Shown here: positions 8,124 through 15,540 of the stretch, piece after piece | Layout of the letters: each line of letters opens with the position of its first letter | How positions within the stretch are numbered: the stretch's first letter is position 1 | Assembly (NCBI GenBank): GCA_005518205.2 | Contig: RFFC02000026.1 | Location: 1-64,000, forward strand | Reading direction: 5' to 3' | Length of the DNA: 64,000 nt | DNA from: Hormoscilla sp. GUM202 | Lineage (GTDB): Bacteria; Cyanobacteriota; Cyanobacteriia; Cyanobacteriales; Desertifilaceae | The notes under the pieces: generated by a model | What the model saw: only the letters and a program-made list of their open reading frames with translations | What the model was told of the DNA's origin: nothing | Databases searched by the model: none | Position numbers and translations under genes: made by a program

Positions 8124-9629
8124 ATGCAGTTAGCACAACGTCAACGGGCAGCAGATGCATTGGCCGCATTTATGAATACCTCCCTAGAGGGGCAACTGTT
8201 AAGATGTCAGAGTCAGTCTCCAGAGTCGGCGGTGGTGCGATTATTTCATCGGGTGGTGGCCTCGGTGCCAGCTTACCAGGCTTTTCTCCAGGAAGCGGGT
8301 ATCAATCCCGATCGTATCCAAACTTTTGCCGATTTCCAAAAGCTGCCCCTGGTAACTAAACAAAATTACCATTCCCGTTACTCTCTAGGGGAGTTGACTC
8401 GTCACGGACAGTTGTCAAGCTGCGATCTGATCGCTGTATCCTCGGGGTCCACAGGTCAGCCAACCTTTTGGCCGCGCTTTGTGACTGACGAATTGGACAT
8501 TGCCACCAGGTTTGAACAGATCTTTCACGATAGCTTCTCTGCTGATACCCGTTCGACCTTGGCGGTGGTTTGCTTTACCTTGGGAACTTGGGTGGGAGGA
8601 ATGTTCACCACTAGCTGCTGTCGCTATCTCGCTAGTAAGGGTTATCCGATAACTTTAATTACTCCTGGCAATAATAAAAGGGAAATTTTGCGAGTCATAC
8701 CTCAGTTGGCCCCCAATTTTGAGCAAGTGGTGCTGTTGGGATATCCGCCTTTCCTTAAGGATGCGATCGATACTGGAATAGCTGAGGGTATAAAGTGGGG
8801 GGGATATGGGATCAAGTTAGTAACGGCGGGGGAAGTTTTTAGCGAGTCATGGCGTAGTTTAGTGCTCGATCGGGTGGGGAGTGCAAATCCCTGTTACGAT
8901 AGCGCTTCTCTCTACGGTACGGCAGATGCGGGGGTTTTGGGCAACGAGACGCCCCTTTCTATTTGCATTCGCCAGTTTTTAGCCTCGCGCCCGGAGGCGG
9001 CCCGGCGCTTGTTTGGGGAATCTCGCTTACCTACATTAGCACAATACGACCCCCTGAGTCGCTTTTTCGAGACCATAGATGGCACCCTAGTCTTTTCTGG
9101 AGACAATGGCATTCCTCTGCTGCGCTATCACATTGGCGATCGGGGAGGGATAATTGAGCATGATGCCATGCTGGAGTTTCTGAAAGAATGGGGTTTCGAT
9201 CCCATAAGTTTATTACAGTCCCAGGGAACCAGAGGGGTGCATCGGTTACCTTTTGTCTATATCTTCGGTCGTTCTCATTTTGCAGTTTCTTATTTCGGTG
9301 CTAATATTTATCCGGAAAATGTGATGGTCGGGTTAGAACAACCAGAAATTCGGGACTGGGTGACGGGTAAGTTCGTCATGCAGGTCAAAACAGATGCCGA
9401 TCGAAATTCTGTTCTGGATCTGGTGGTGGAGTTGGCCCTGGGGGTAGAAGGGGGCGCGGCCCGAGAAAGGGCGATCGCCTCGGAGGTGAGGACTCAGTTA
9501 CTGCGCTTAAACAGCGAGTTTGCCAACTATGTTCCCCCATCATACCAGACTCCCCAGGTAAGGCTAGCCCCTACGGGCGATCGGGAATATTTTCCTGTCG
9601 GTGTCAAGCATCGCTATACTCGACTCTAG
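8124..9629 (+). CDS. Phenylacetate-CoA ligase-like AMP-forming enzyme (PaaK/COG1541 family)
   Basis: The 501-residue protein has the adenylate-forming P-loop variant VSSGSTGQPTFWPR, a YGTADAG motif in the position of the family's tyrosine/acid motif, and FSGDNGIPLLRYHIGDRGG, matching the aryl-CoA ligase family that activates carboxylates with ATP and CoA. I chose ATG 8124 (GAAGGTGG upstream, start MQLAQRQRAADAL) over the TTG at 8001, whose extra residues look non-coding. It is a lone gene with no pathway partners beside it, so the substrate is unknown; PaaK-like proteins also serve in secondary metabolism and surface polymer loci. Confidence 0.75.
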   Translation: MQLAQRQRAADALAAFMNTSLEGQLLRCQSQSPESAVVRLFHRVVASVPAYQAFLQEAGINPDRIQTFADFQKLPLVTKQNYHSRYSLGELTRHGQLSSCDLIAVSSGSTGQPTFWPRFVTDELDIATRFEQIFHDSFSADTRSTLAVVCFTLGTWVGGMFTTSCCRYLASKGYPITLITPGNNKREILRVIPQLAPNFEQVVLLGYPPFLKDAIDTGIAEGIKWGGYGIKLVTAGEVFSESWRSLVLDRVGSANPCYDSASLYGTADAGVLGNETPLSICIRQFLASRPEAARRLFGESRLPTLAQYDPLSRFFETIDGTLVFSGDNGIPLLRYHIGDRGGIIEHDAMLEFLKEWGFDPISLLQSQGTRGVHRLPFVYIFGRSHFAVSYFGANIYPENVMVGLEQPEIRDWVTGKFVMQVKTDADRNSVLDLVVELALGVEGGAARERAIASEVRTQLLRLNSEFANYVPPSYQTPQVRLAPTGDREYFPVGVKHRYTRL

Positions 9630-9819
9630 TCAGCGGTCGGCGAGCAGCGAACAGCTATCAGCGATCGAAACCAGGTGGCGATCGTTTTAGTTTTGGGGCG
9701 ATCGCTTCCTTTAATACTACAATTTCTACATATAATACGAAAAATCCGTGCGCTATCAGGCGATCGCCCGGCTTAGTAATACATAATTTACATATCATAC
9801 ATGTATAAACTACGATGTA

Positions 9820-10071
9820 ATATGAGTGCGCTGCGCTGGGGGCACGCTCCGGGACCCCTCCGCTGCCAGATGCTTTAATTTTCCGACCACCGCCGATCTG
9901 AAGCACATTTTCCCTCAGGACGAGATAGGCGGTATGGCCGCTAACCTCCGTGGAGATAACGTCGGTATCAATTTCCAGATAGTTAGTAGCCCTGAATATC
10001 TTCTCCCAGGAGTCGCGAATTGCGTCCCAACCGCGCCGGGCCTAATACATCTTGCTCGTCAGTCATAGTCC
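9820..10071 (-). pseudogene. SnoaL/NTF2-like protein, truncated
   Basis: One frame on the minus strand reads RRGWDAIRDSWEKIF, then YLEIDTDVISTEVSGHTAYL and LRENVLQIGGGRKIKA, the pattern of small SnoaL-like (NTF2 fold) proteins. The likely ATG at about 10071 (MTDEQDVLGPARLGR) is in a different frame, so a frameshift lies near 10030. At the other end the reading runs into GCGGAGGGGTCCCGGAGCGTGC, a dispersed repeat block, and the usual C-terminal strand is missing. It is probably a dead gene. The fold assignment is from pattern recognition. Confidence 0.5.
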
Positions 10072-10117
10072 GATCGGTGAAGTCGAATTATCTGCGGTCG
10101 GGTGGGTAATGTCTATC

Positions 10118-10624
10118 TTACTGCTTGCTGTCGGGTTTTGCTCTTTGGTCTAGTTTTGGCCGACGAACTTTCAATCCCGCTTTGAGTTTATATCGCACTG
10201 TAGCATAAACTACCTTATAGGAGACATCTAGGCCATACTCGGACTGCAACCAAGTTTGGATTTCGCCATAGCTGCTAAAAAAGCTATTCGGGTCTTGCAG
10301 TCGCTTTTGCAATCCCGCCATCGCCGCTCCAGGAATCACCGGTTTGCGACCACCGCCGTGCTTTACCTTCAGCAGTCCTGCAAGTCCCTCAGTGCGGTAG
10401 GTGTGCAACCAGCGCTGCACCGTGATCCGGCTTCTACCTAAGGTTATAGCCAAATCCTTGACTGTCTTCACCTGACCGATTTTGAACAAATACAGCGCCT
10501 GCACTTTTTGAAAGTTACTGGCGGATTTTTGCTCTTGTAACAGGCTTTTCAGCTCTTCAGTCGTCTCGGTAATCTCTAGTTTGCAAACTCCTGTCATCTT
10601 TCTCACCACAGAATGGGTTAACAT
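10118..10624 (-). pseudogene. IS630-type transposase, first (HTH) half only
   Basis: 168 residues with two helix-turn-helix motifs (TVKDLAITLGRSRITVQRWL; then YGEIQTWLQSEYGLDVSYK), typical of the N-terminal OrfA of IS630/Tc1-like elements. The second ORF with the DDE catalytic domain should follow downstream (below 10118) but that DNA holds only the SnoaL relic and repeats. Either the element was truncated or only this half was copied. No terminal repeats were found. It cannot transpose by itself. Confidence 0.75.
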
Positions 10625-10844
10625 ATCTGTAGCTTATCAAAATAGCGTAGCGTGTTGCCTAGTTTGGGATTGACAATTGACAATTGACAATTGATATGAC
10701 TAATCTTGACTATAATTGAAAAGGCGCATTCGAGGTGAAAGATTTGTTGCTGGCCAACTCCTGCTTGCGGTTATGCACTGGCTCATGTCCCCCGATCGCT
10801 GGCACGTTGGGAACATCTCGCTGGTATCCCAGAAAGTTGGTTTC
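10625..10844. other. Intergenic; short TGACAAT tandem repeat
   Basis: TGACAAT is repeated at 10671-10693. Otherwise I see nothing. Confidence 0.5.
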
Positions 10845-11276
10845 TTAATCCATTTGGGCAAATAAGTCAAGGGGAAGGTGACCGTAGGTGCCGTTCAGTT
10901 CGTCTGACTCTGAAGATTGACAGGATACCAGGACGCCGCGATATTTGCCCCTGTAGTCATCCAGATAATAGAACATTTTCTGGGAGTTAAATTTGAGATA
11001 AACTGGATTTTGGTGGGTTGGTATATCTGTCCGATCGCCCGGGATTTTATAGCCAAAAGCCTGTAAATAGCTTGCCAAAGCGTCAAAAGCTTGAGCTGGA
11101 TTATCGGCGCAAATCCCTAAATTATGGTAGTCAGAAAGATTGACGATTAGGAGTAATGCCTCCCGCAACTGAGCTTTTTCGGCGTCGGAGTCTACAGATT
11201 GAGTTTCAGTGCAGCTGAAAAGTTTCAGGAGTTTGAGTGCTGCTGCCACTGTGAGATTATTTTGGTTCTGATGCAT
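10845..11276 (-). CDS. DUF1824 family protein
   Basis: 143 residues containing YHNLGICADNPAQAFDALAS, YLKFNSQKMFYYLDDY and RGVLVSCQSSESDELNGTYG, diagnostic of the cyanobacteria-restricted DUF1824 family. No function is known to me. It is soluble, with no signal peptide or membrane segment. The next gene upstream (11282-12256) is on the same strand five bases away, so the two are probably co-transcribed, with DUF1824 second. Confidence 0.85.
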   Translation of the reverse strand: MHQNQNNLTVAAALKLLKLFSCTETQSVDSDAEKAQLREALLLIVNLSDYHNLGICADNPAQAFDALASYLQAFGYKIPGDRTDIPTHQNPVYLKFNSQKMFYYLDDYRGKYRGVLVSCQSSESDELNGTYGHLPLDLFAQMD

Positions 11277-11281
11277 TATTG

Positions 11282-12256
11282 TTAATTTGATTGGATCGTC
11301 ATCTGCATGGATATTTCGGTGCCGAAGTTAGCTGACTGGCCATTTCGCCGAGCATTCGTCTCTGTCTGGGAGACTAGGTCGATATTAGAGGTAACTAGCA
11401 TGGCCCCATCCATCTGCAGGGTAATCTGTCCCGTCCCTTGCCCTTGGAATGATTTCATGGTGACTGTAGCACCCGCTGGCAGTCCCGGTGAAGTCATTTC
11501 TTGTGATGGTGCTTGCTGTTGAATGGCGACCTCGAGAGTAGCAACATTATTTTGGAATTTTACTAACTCATATGTGGTCTGCTGTGTCAGATTTATACCA
11601 TTTAATTTCGGTGCCGCTGATACCTGCCACTTTGCCCCTATCCCCACTGCTTCTGCTGGCACCGGGGAAGCTATCCGATCGAATGATTTCAACATGCGGG
11701 CAAATAGCTGTTCGGTGTTCGGGTTGAATCTTTCTGGCAAGTTAAGTTTTGTTGATTTCACTTGTCCTCGGTTATCGACGATCGAACTGCCGCTAATGCC
11801 AACTAACTTTTTTATTTCTGCTGATATTCCCGCGATCGCGTCTGGCGGCACTGTCGGATCTGGCTTGATCTGGGCATCTGTGTAAGTGAACTCGGAGTGA
11901 ATATCTCCGTTGGCATCCACCTGAGTGATTACCATTTCGGCCTGCATCACTATTTCGGGCATCTTGATTTGACGCCAAGGCTGACCTTCTACTAAGGTTA
12001 CCACGTCCATCTTCACGATCGTGGTCATGGTTTGCTTGGCATTTGCTGTCGGTTGGAAACGCAGTTTTTGCCTGGGTTTGGCTCCCCTGTGCAGCAGTTT
12101 TACTTGGGGGCCTGGGTTACTGGCTATGGCAGTCTCCTCTAAGGATAACTGCTTTGAACCGATGGCCTCTGAAGCGCCTACTGTCCGATGCTGAGGCTGT
12201 CCGATGCTCAGCCCGATCGCCAATACAGCCGAACTGAGAAATAATATTTTTTTCAT
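11282..12256 (-). CDS. Secreted or periplasmic protein (DUF6263-like)
   Basis: 324 residues with a clear Sec signal peptide (MKKILFLSSAVLAIGLSIG). The mature part is beta-rich, with regularly placed stretches such as ITQVDANGDIHSEFTYTDAQ and SFQGQGTGQITLQMDGAMLV. This resembles DUF6263-type periplasmic proteins of unknown function, an assignment I hold loosely. It probably forms an operon with the DUF1824 gene downstream. A weak ribosome site (AGGAAGG) precedes the ATG. Confidence 0.6.
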   Translation of the reverse strand: MKKILFLSSAVLAIGLSIGQPQHRTVGASEAIGSKQLSLEETAIASNPGPQVKLLHRGAKPRQKLRFQPTANAKQTMTTIVKMDVVTLVEGQPWRQIKMPEIVMQAEMVITQVDANGDIHSEFTYTDAQIKPDPTVPPDAIAGISAEIKKLVGISGSSIVDNRGQVKSTKLNLPERFNPNTEQLFARMLKSFDRIASPVPAEAVGIGAKWQVSAAPKLNGINLTQQTTYELVKFQNNVATLEVAIQQQAPSQEMTSPGLPAGATVTMKSFQGQGTGQITLQMDGAMLVTSNIDLVSQTETNARRNGQSANFGTEISMQMTIQSN

Positions 12257-13000
12257 TGTGCTATTTCCTTCCTTGACCAGACTGTTTCCATCTTAAAACC
12301 AGCGATTCGGTTTTGTCAACAAATTGCTGAAATCAGTAATTTCCTCATATTTCCTCACTTCATGGCACTCGAATTAAGTGCTGACCGGTCAATGCAACTA
12401 ACCGCTGTCTTTGCAGGCTCAACAGTAAGTGGCCGGCCGATACTGGACAGTGTCAGCGATATTACCAGTCATCATTCGGATAAGGGAGCTAATCTACGCA
12501 ACTTCCTTGCAATTAGGGTCAAACGGGGCACGCCAGCAACACCATACCGAAGTGGAGAGTGTGTTTTCCTCCTCTTCCACCAGACTACTTTTAGCATACA
12601 AGGGGCACGGCATCAGAGATATTTGGTTCAAATTGCGAATTTGACTTTCGCCGTGCCCCGACCCCATGCGATCGCCCTCCTCACGGTAATTGATGCCCAA
12701 CCCACATGCGATCGCCCTAACCGGGGCGGAGATAATCTTTTCGTTGTGCCCACCAATTGACTGATGCCGTGCCCCTACAAAACATTGACGATCGCGATAT
12801 CGCCCGTCACCCATCGATGCCTAATTCCTGCAACCAAGAGGCGATCGCCCCAATTTAATCTGATAATAGACATCTCCAAAAACACTGGGGTAGGTGGCAT
12901 AAGGGTTTGAGAACCTTTTGGTGTCGTGTCTAATGAAGGGCCCAATGGGGACTCCAGGGTTCGTCGAAAGAATTATTGTTGAGTATGCCCGCCTCAGTCG
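12257..13000. other. Long intergenic region with an inverted repeat
   Basis: No gene is supported; the frames here lack conserved features. An inverted repeat GGGGCACGGC at about 12602 pairs with GCCGTGCCCC at about 12651, and a third copy of GCCGTGCCCC follows near 12768. HIP1 sites are frequent. Confidence 0.5.
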
Positions 13001-13009
13001 TGGTATAAT
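13001..13009 (+). promoter_or_regulatory. Extended -10 promoter for the antitoxin-like gene
   Basis: TGGTATAAT fits the extended -10 consensus and lies 47 bp before the ATG at 13056. No consensus -35 is seen, which extended -10 promoters do not need. Confidence 0.5.
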
Positions 13010-13055
13010 AGACACAATTAACCAAAATCTCAAACAGAGTCAGCAGAGTAAGCCC

Positions 13056-13385
13056 ATGTTAGAACAAGTTCGTTATATCACCAACGAAGGAGGGCAACGA
13101 GTCGGCGTATTGTTGGACTGGGAAACTTACGATCGCCTGATTCATCCCTTGCTTTTGGATGGAGAATGTTTAGTTGGTTTAAGCAAACCCGAACTGGAAG
13201 CATTAGCGGAAAGTCAACTGGCACTAAGCGATCGCGATCGCTTGGATGATTTGCTGGGTCGAAATGCCGACGGTCGCCTTTCTGCTTCGGAAATTGAAGC
13301 TTTAGACCGTTTATTGGAGAGGATCGACCAACTTACTATTCTCAAAACTAGAGCCAGATACTCTTTGAAATGTTTAGAAAACTAA
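13056..13385 (+). CDS. Antitoxin-like small protein (RelB/Phd-like), orphan
   Basis: 109 residues. I chose ATG 13056 because the conserved part starts MLEQVRYITNEGGQRVGVLL, and upstream in-frame codons from 12918 lie across the promoter. The N-terminal strand-helix (RYITNEGGQRVGVLLDWETY) is like Phd/RelB-type DNA-binding antitoxins. The C-terminal helices (LSKPELEALAESQLALSDR, DDLLGRNADG) are common in small cyanobacterial proteins. No toxin gene follows; the next 80 bp contain only HIP1 sites. It may be a solitary antitoxin or regulator. Confidence 0.55.
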   Translation: MLEQVRYITNEGGQRVGVLLDWETYDRLIHPLLLDGECLVGLSKPELEALAESQLALSDRDRLDDLLGRNADGRLSASEIEALDRLLERIDQLTILKTRARYSLKCLEN

Positions 13386-13514
13386 TTTTTCCAGGGATAA
13401 TAAAGCGATCGCAGATCGCCTATCCCCCAACTCTTGCAACGGCGATCGCTTTTACCTTTGTTGGAGTTTAGATGGAAATAAATGCCGATGTAGCTGCTTT
13501 TGGCAACTCGATCG

Positions 13515-14135
13515 GGGTGCGGTCAAAACCCGTTGGTAGGAGACGGAGTAGCCCGAACCCTAAAGGGTCCGGCTACATGAACAAAGCCCGCCTGCGCGGG
13601 CTAGATTATATGCATTATCGTTTTTACCTCGCCTCCCGAACCCTAAAGGGTCCGGCTACATGAACAAAGCCCGCCTGCGCGGGCTAGATTATATGCATTA
13701 TCGTTTTTACCTCGCCTCCCGAACCCTAAAGGGTCCGGCTACATGAACAAAGCCCGCCTGCGCGGGCTAGATTATATGCATTATCGTTTTTACCTCGCCT
13801 CTTAGGTTATGTATTATCGTTTTTACCTCGCCTCCCGAACCCTAAAGGGTCCGGCTACATGAACAAAGCCCGCCTGCGCGGGCTAGATTATATGCATTAT
13901 CGTTTTTACCTCGCCTCTTAGGTTATGTATTATCGTTTTTACCTCGCCTCCCGAACCCTAAAGGGTCCGGCTACATGAACAAAGCCCGCCTGCGCGGGCT
14001 AGATTATATGCATTATCGTTTTTACCTCGCCTCCCGAACCCTAAAGGGTCCGGCTACATGAACAAAGCCCGCCTGCGCGGGCTATATACATGTCTCTGAG
14101 ATGCACCCGGCTATCAACTACTTATGACCACACCC
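13515..14135. mobile_element. Family A MITE (copy A1, 621 bp) with 9-bp target duplication, carrying a tandem array
   Basis: The left end GGGTGCGGTCAAAACCCGTTG and right end TTATGACCACACCC are inverted repeats matching the other family A members. Perfect 9-bp duplications ACTCGATCG flank it (13506-13514, 14136-14144). The interior is dominated by the 83-bp array at 13552-14085, which explains its unusual length compared with about 190 bp elsewhere. Confidence 0.9.
13552..14085. repeat. Six copies of an 83-bp tandem repeat inside MITE A1
   Basis: Units start at 13552, 13635, 13718, 13834, 13950 and 14033. Each has two stem-loops, ACCCTAAAGGGT and GCCCGCCTGCGCGGGC, joined by CTACATGAACAAA. Two of the intervals carry an extra 33-bp partial unit. 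There are no unique spacers, so this is not a CRISPR array. Confidence 0.93.
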
Positions 14136-14330
14136 ACTCGATCGCTACGAAATCAGAGGCAGGGTAGAGGTAATCTTCCCCAGATTCATCTATTACTCGA
14201 ATTAAGTTATGTTTGCTTGCTTGGGTATCGGGAAGAATTTGATAAATTTTTCGCACCGAAGCGGGATAATTTTCGTTACCGATGCAGATGGCAAATTTTG
14301 TTTTTAATTCGGTTTGAGACATGGTTCCTC

Positions 14331-14455
14331 TCCTAAAATGTATTTGATTTTCATTTCTTTTTTACCAATTCCATGGGCTTCATACCAATGAACTACTATC
14401 GGCTTGGCAAAGAGTGCCATCTTTAAGGCGATCGCGGGGTCGGGCCAGAAACCGG
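14331..14455 (-). pseudogene. C-terminal fragment of module gene 1 (copy 1)
   Basis: The minus strand encodes VHWYEAHGIGKKEMKIKYIL, the C-terminus of the small protein better preserved at 15238-15447. Upstream codons are replaced by a repeat block around GAAACCGGGTTTCTGG. It sits just before the MSQTELK gene, as in copy 2. Confidence 0.6.
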
Positions 14456-14487
14456 GTTTCTGGTCTGGTTCCGTTTTTATCTCAACT

Positions 14488-14844
14488 CTATAGAGATGGA
14501 GAAATATGGAAAAAATCTGCCAACTCTTGGATAAGATTGGCAGGGAGTTGGCGCTGGCCATTCAAAACTTCCAAAACCGTAGATTCGTCGTCGAAAATTG
14601 GAACTAAATCTTGAGGTTGAAGTTGGGATTCTTCTAACAAAGCTTTGAGAAGTTCTACACCACGAATAGCAGGAGGCATTGGTTCGTGTTTTTCTTCATA
14701 TTCATAAATTAACATTCCTAGGAGGTGGAGATAGTCGCGATCGTCTCTGGTTAGCGGTCCTTTATCCAAAATAGAATTAATCCGATTTTGGGTAGCGATT
14801 AATTCCGCTTCGTTAGTTATCGAACGGGGTGGAAATGTTGTCAT
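14488..14844 (-). CDS. HigA-like antitoxin / XRE-family regulator (COG5499 type)
   Basis: 118 residues with LLKALLEESQLQPQDLVPIF followed by VLEVLNGQRQLPANLIQELA, the helix-turn-helix of HigA-type antitoxins in which the conserved NGxRxLs segment contacts DNA. The N-terminal half (ITNEAELIATQNRINSILD) is typical of the COG5499 group. The C-terminus is slightly short (ends HISPSL). No HigB-like toxin lies beside it; downstream is the decayed module gene 1. It may be an orphan whose toxin has been lost. Confidence 0.7.
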   Translation of the reverse strand: MTTFPPRSITNEAELIATQNRINSILDKGPLTRDDRDYLHLLGMLIYEYEEKHEPMPPAIRGVELLKALLEESQLQPQDLVPIFDDESTVLEVLNGQRQLPANLIQELADFFHISPSL

Positions 14845-14978
14845 TTGTCAGTAGTTAGTTGTCAATGGTTAGTTGTCAGTGGTCAGTTGATGGTTGTCAG
14901 TGATTAAGCGATCGCCCCTCACCCATCGATTCCTAACTCTTGCAAAATCAAGGCGATCGCTTTTACTTTTGTGAAAGT

Positions 14979-15209
14979 TTAGATGGAAATAAATGCCGAT
15001 GTAGCTGCTTTTGGCAACTCTATCGTTACGAAATAAGAAGCGGGGTATAGGTAATCTTCCCCAGATTCATCTATTACTCGAATTAAGTTATGTTTGCTTG
15101 CTTGGGTATCGGGAAGAATTTGATAAATTTTTCGCACGTCTAAAGAAGCGGGGTAATTTTCGTTACCGATGCAGATTGCAAATTGGGTTTTTAATTCTGT
15201 TTGAGACAT
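14979..15209 (-). CDS. Small conserved protein (module gene 2, copy 2)
   Basis: 76 residues beginning MSQTELKTQFAICIGNENYP and ending with a short hydrophobic tail (ATSAFISI). I place the start at 15209, directly after AGGAGAATAAC; the longer open frame to 15323 is the end of module gene 1 in another register. It is about 90 percent identical to copy 1 and has a diverged, broken relative at 32332. I do not recognise a function. The strict gene order (gene 1, then this) with overlapping or closely spaced ends suggests that the two proteins act together. Confidence 0.7.
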   Translation of the reverse strand: MSQTELKTQFAICIGNENYPASLDVRKIYQILPDTQASKHNLIRVIDESGEDYLYPASYFVTIELPKAATSAFISI

Positions 15210-15237
15210 AGTTATTCTCCTAAAATGTATTTGATTT

Positions 15238-15447
15238 TCATTTTTTTTTACCAATTCCATGCGCTTCATACCAATGAACTTCGGCTTGGCAAATAGTGCC
15301 ATTTTCAAGGCTAATTGTAGCAATTCCTTTCAGTTTTCGCTACCGCCCAGAACCATATATTTTTCGCAAAAGTTCTATTTCTCGAATAGAGTTGCCGATC
15401 GCGATGGTTTCTATATTGGTGATGTCGCTGATAATTTCAAAGTCCAT
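15238..15447 (-). pseudogene. Small conserved protein (module gene 1, copy 2) with an in-frame TAG
   Basis: Reading from ATG 15447: MDFEIISDITNIETIAIGNS, then KIYGSGR, a TAG at 15340-15342, then RKLKGIATISLENGTICQAE and VHWYEAHGIGKK. The TAG stands where a Trp codon (TGG to TAG) would fit the family pattern. A run of nine A residues near 15240 then shifts the last codons. The gene is broken twice. I know this pattern as a common uncharacterised cyanobacterial protein, but no function. Confidence 0.65.
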
Positions 15448-15540
15448 ATTTAGATGACAAGCGATCGCTCTTTTTACTATTATTTATGCTAATCCCATCT
15501 TGGGGATTTTGTCAAGGGGGAGATTAAAAGCGATCGCCCC

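Larger units (their letters stand above)
13468..14322 (-). pseudogene. Small conserved protein (module gene 2, copy 1), interrupted by a MITE
   Basis: From ATG 14322 the protein reads MSQTELKTKFAICIGNENYP and continues with LIRVIDESGEDYLYPASDF before MITE A1 (13515-14135) cuts in. The original 3' end survives beyond the MITE: 13468-13514 is nearly identical to 14979-15025, the 3' end of the intact paralogue. The present frame stops at 14122 with a WVWS tail made of MITE sequence. This is the second gene of a two-gene module present three times in the window; function unknown. Confidence 0.8.

Noticed and set aside
12362..12814. Several 70-130 codon frames on both strands
   Set aside because: They overlap each other, contain HIP1 and palindromic repeats, and have no conserved pattern or plausible start context.
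13552..14085. Regular array that could be mistaken for CRISPR
   Set aside because: The whole 83-bp unit repeats with no unique spacers, it lies inside a MITE, and no cas genes are present. The same reasoning applies to 53061-53533.
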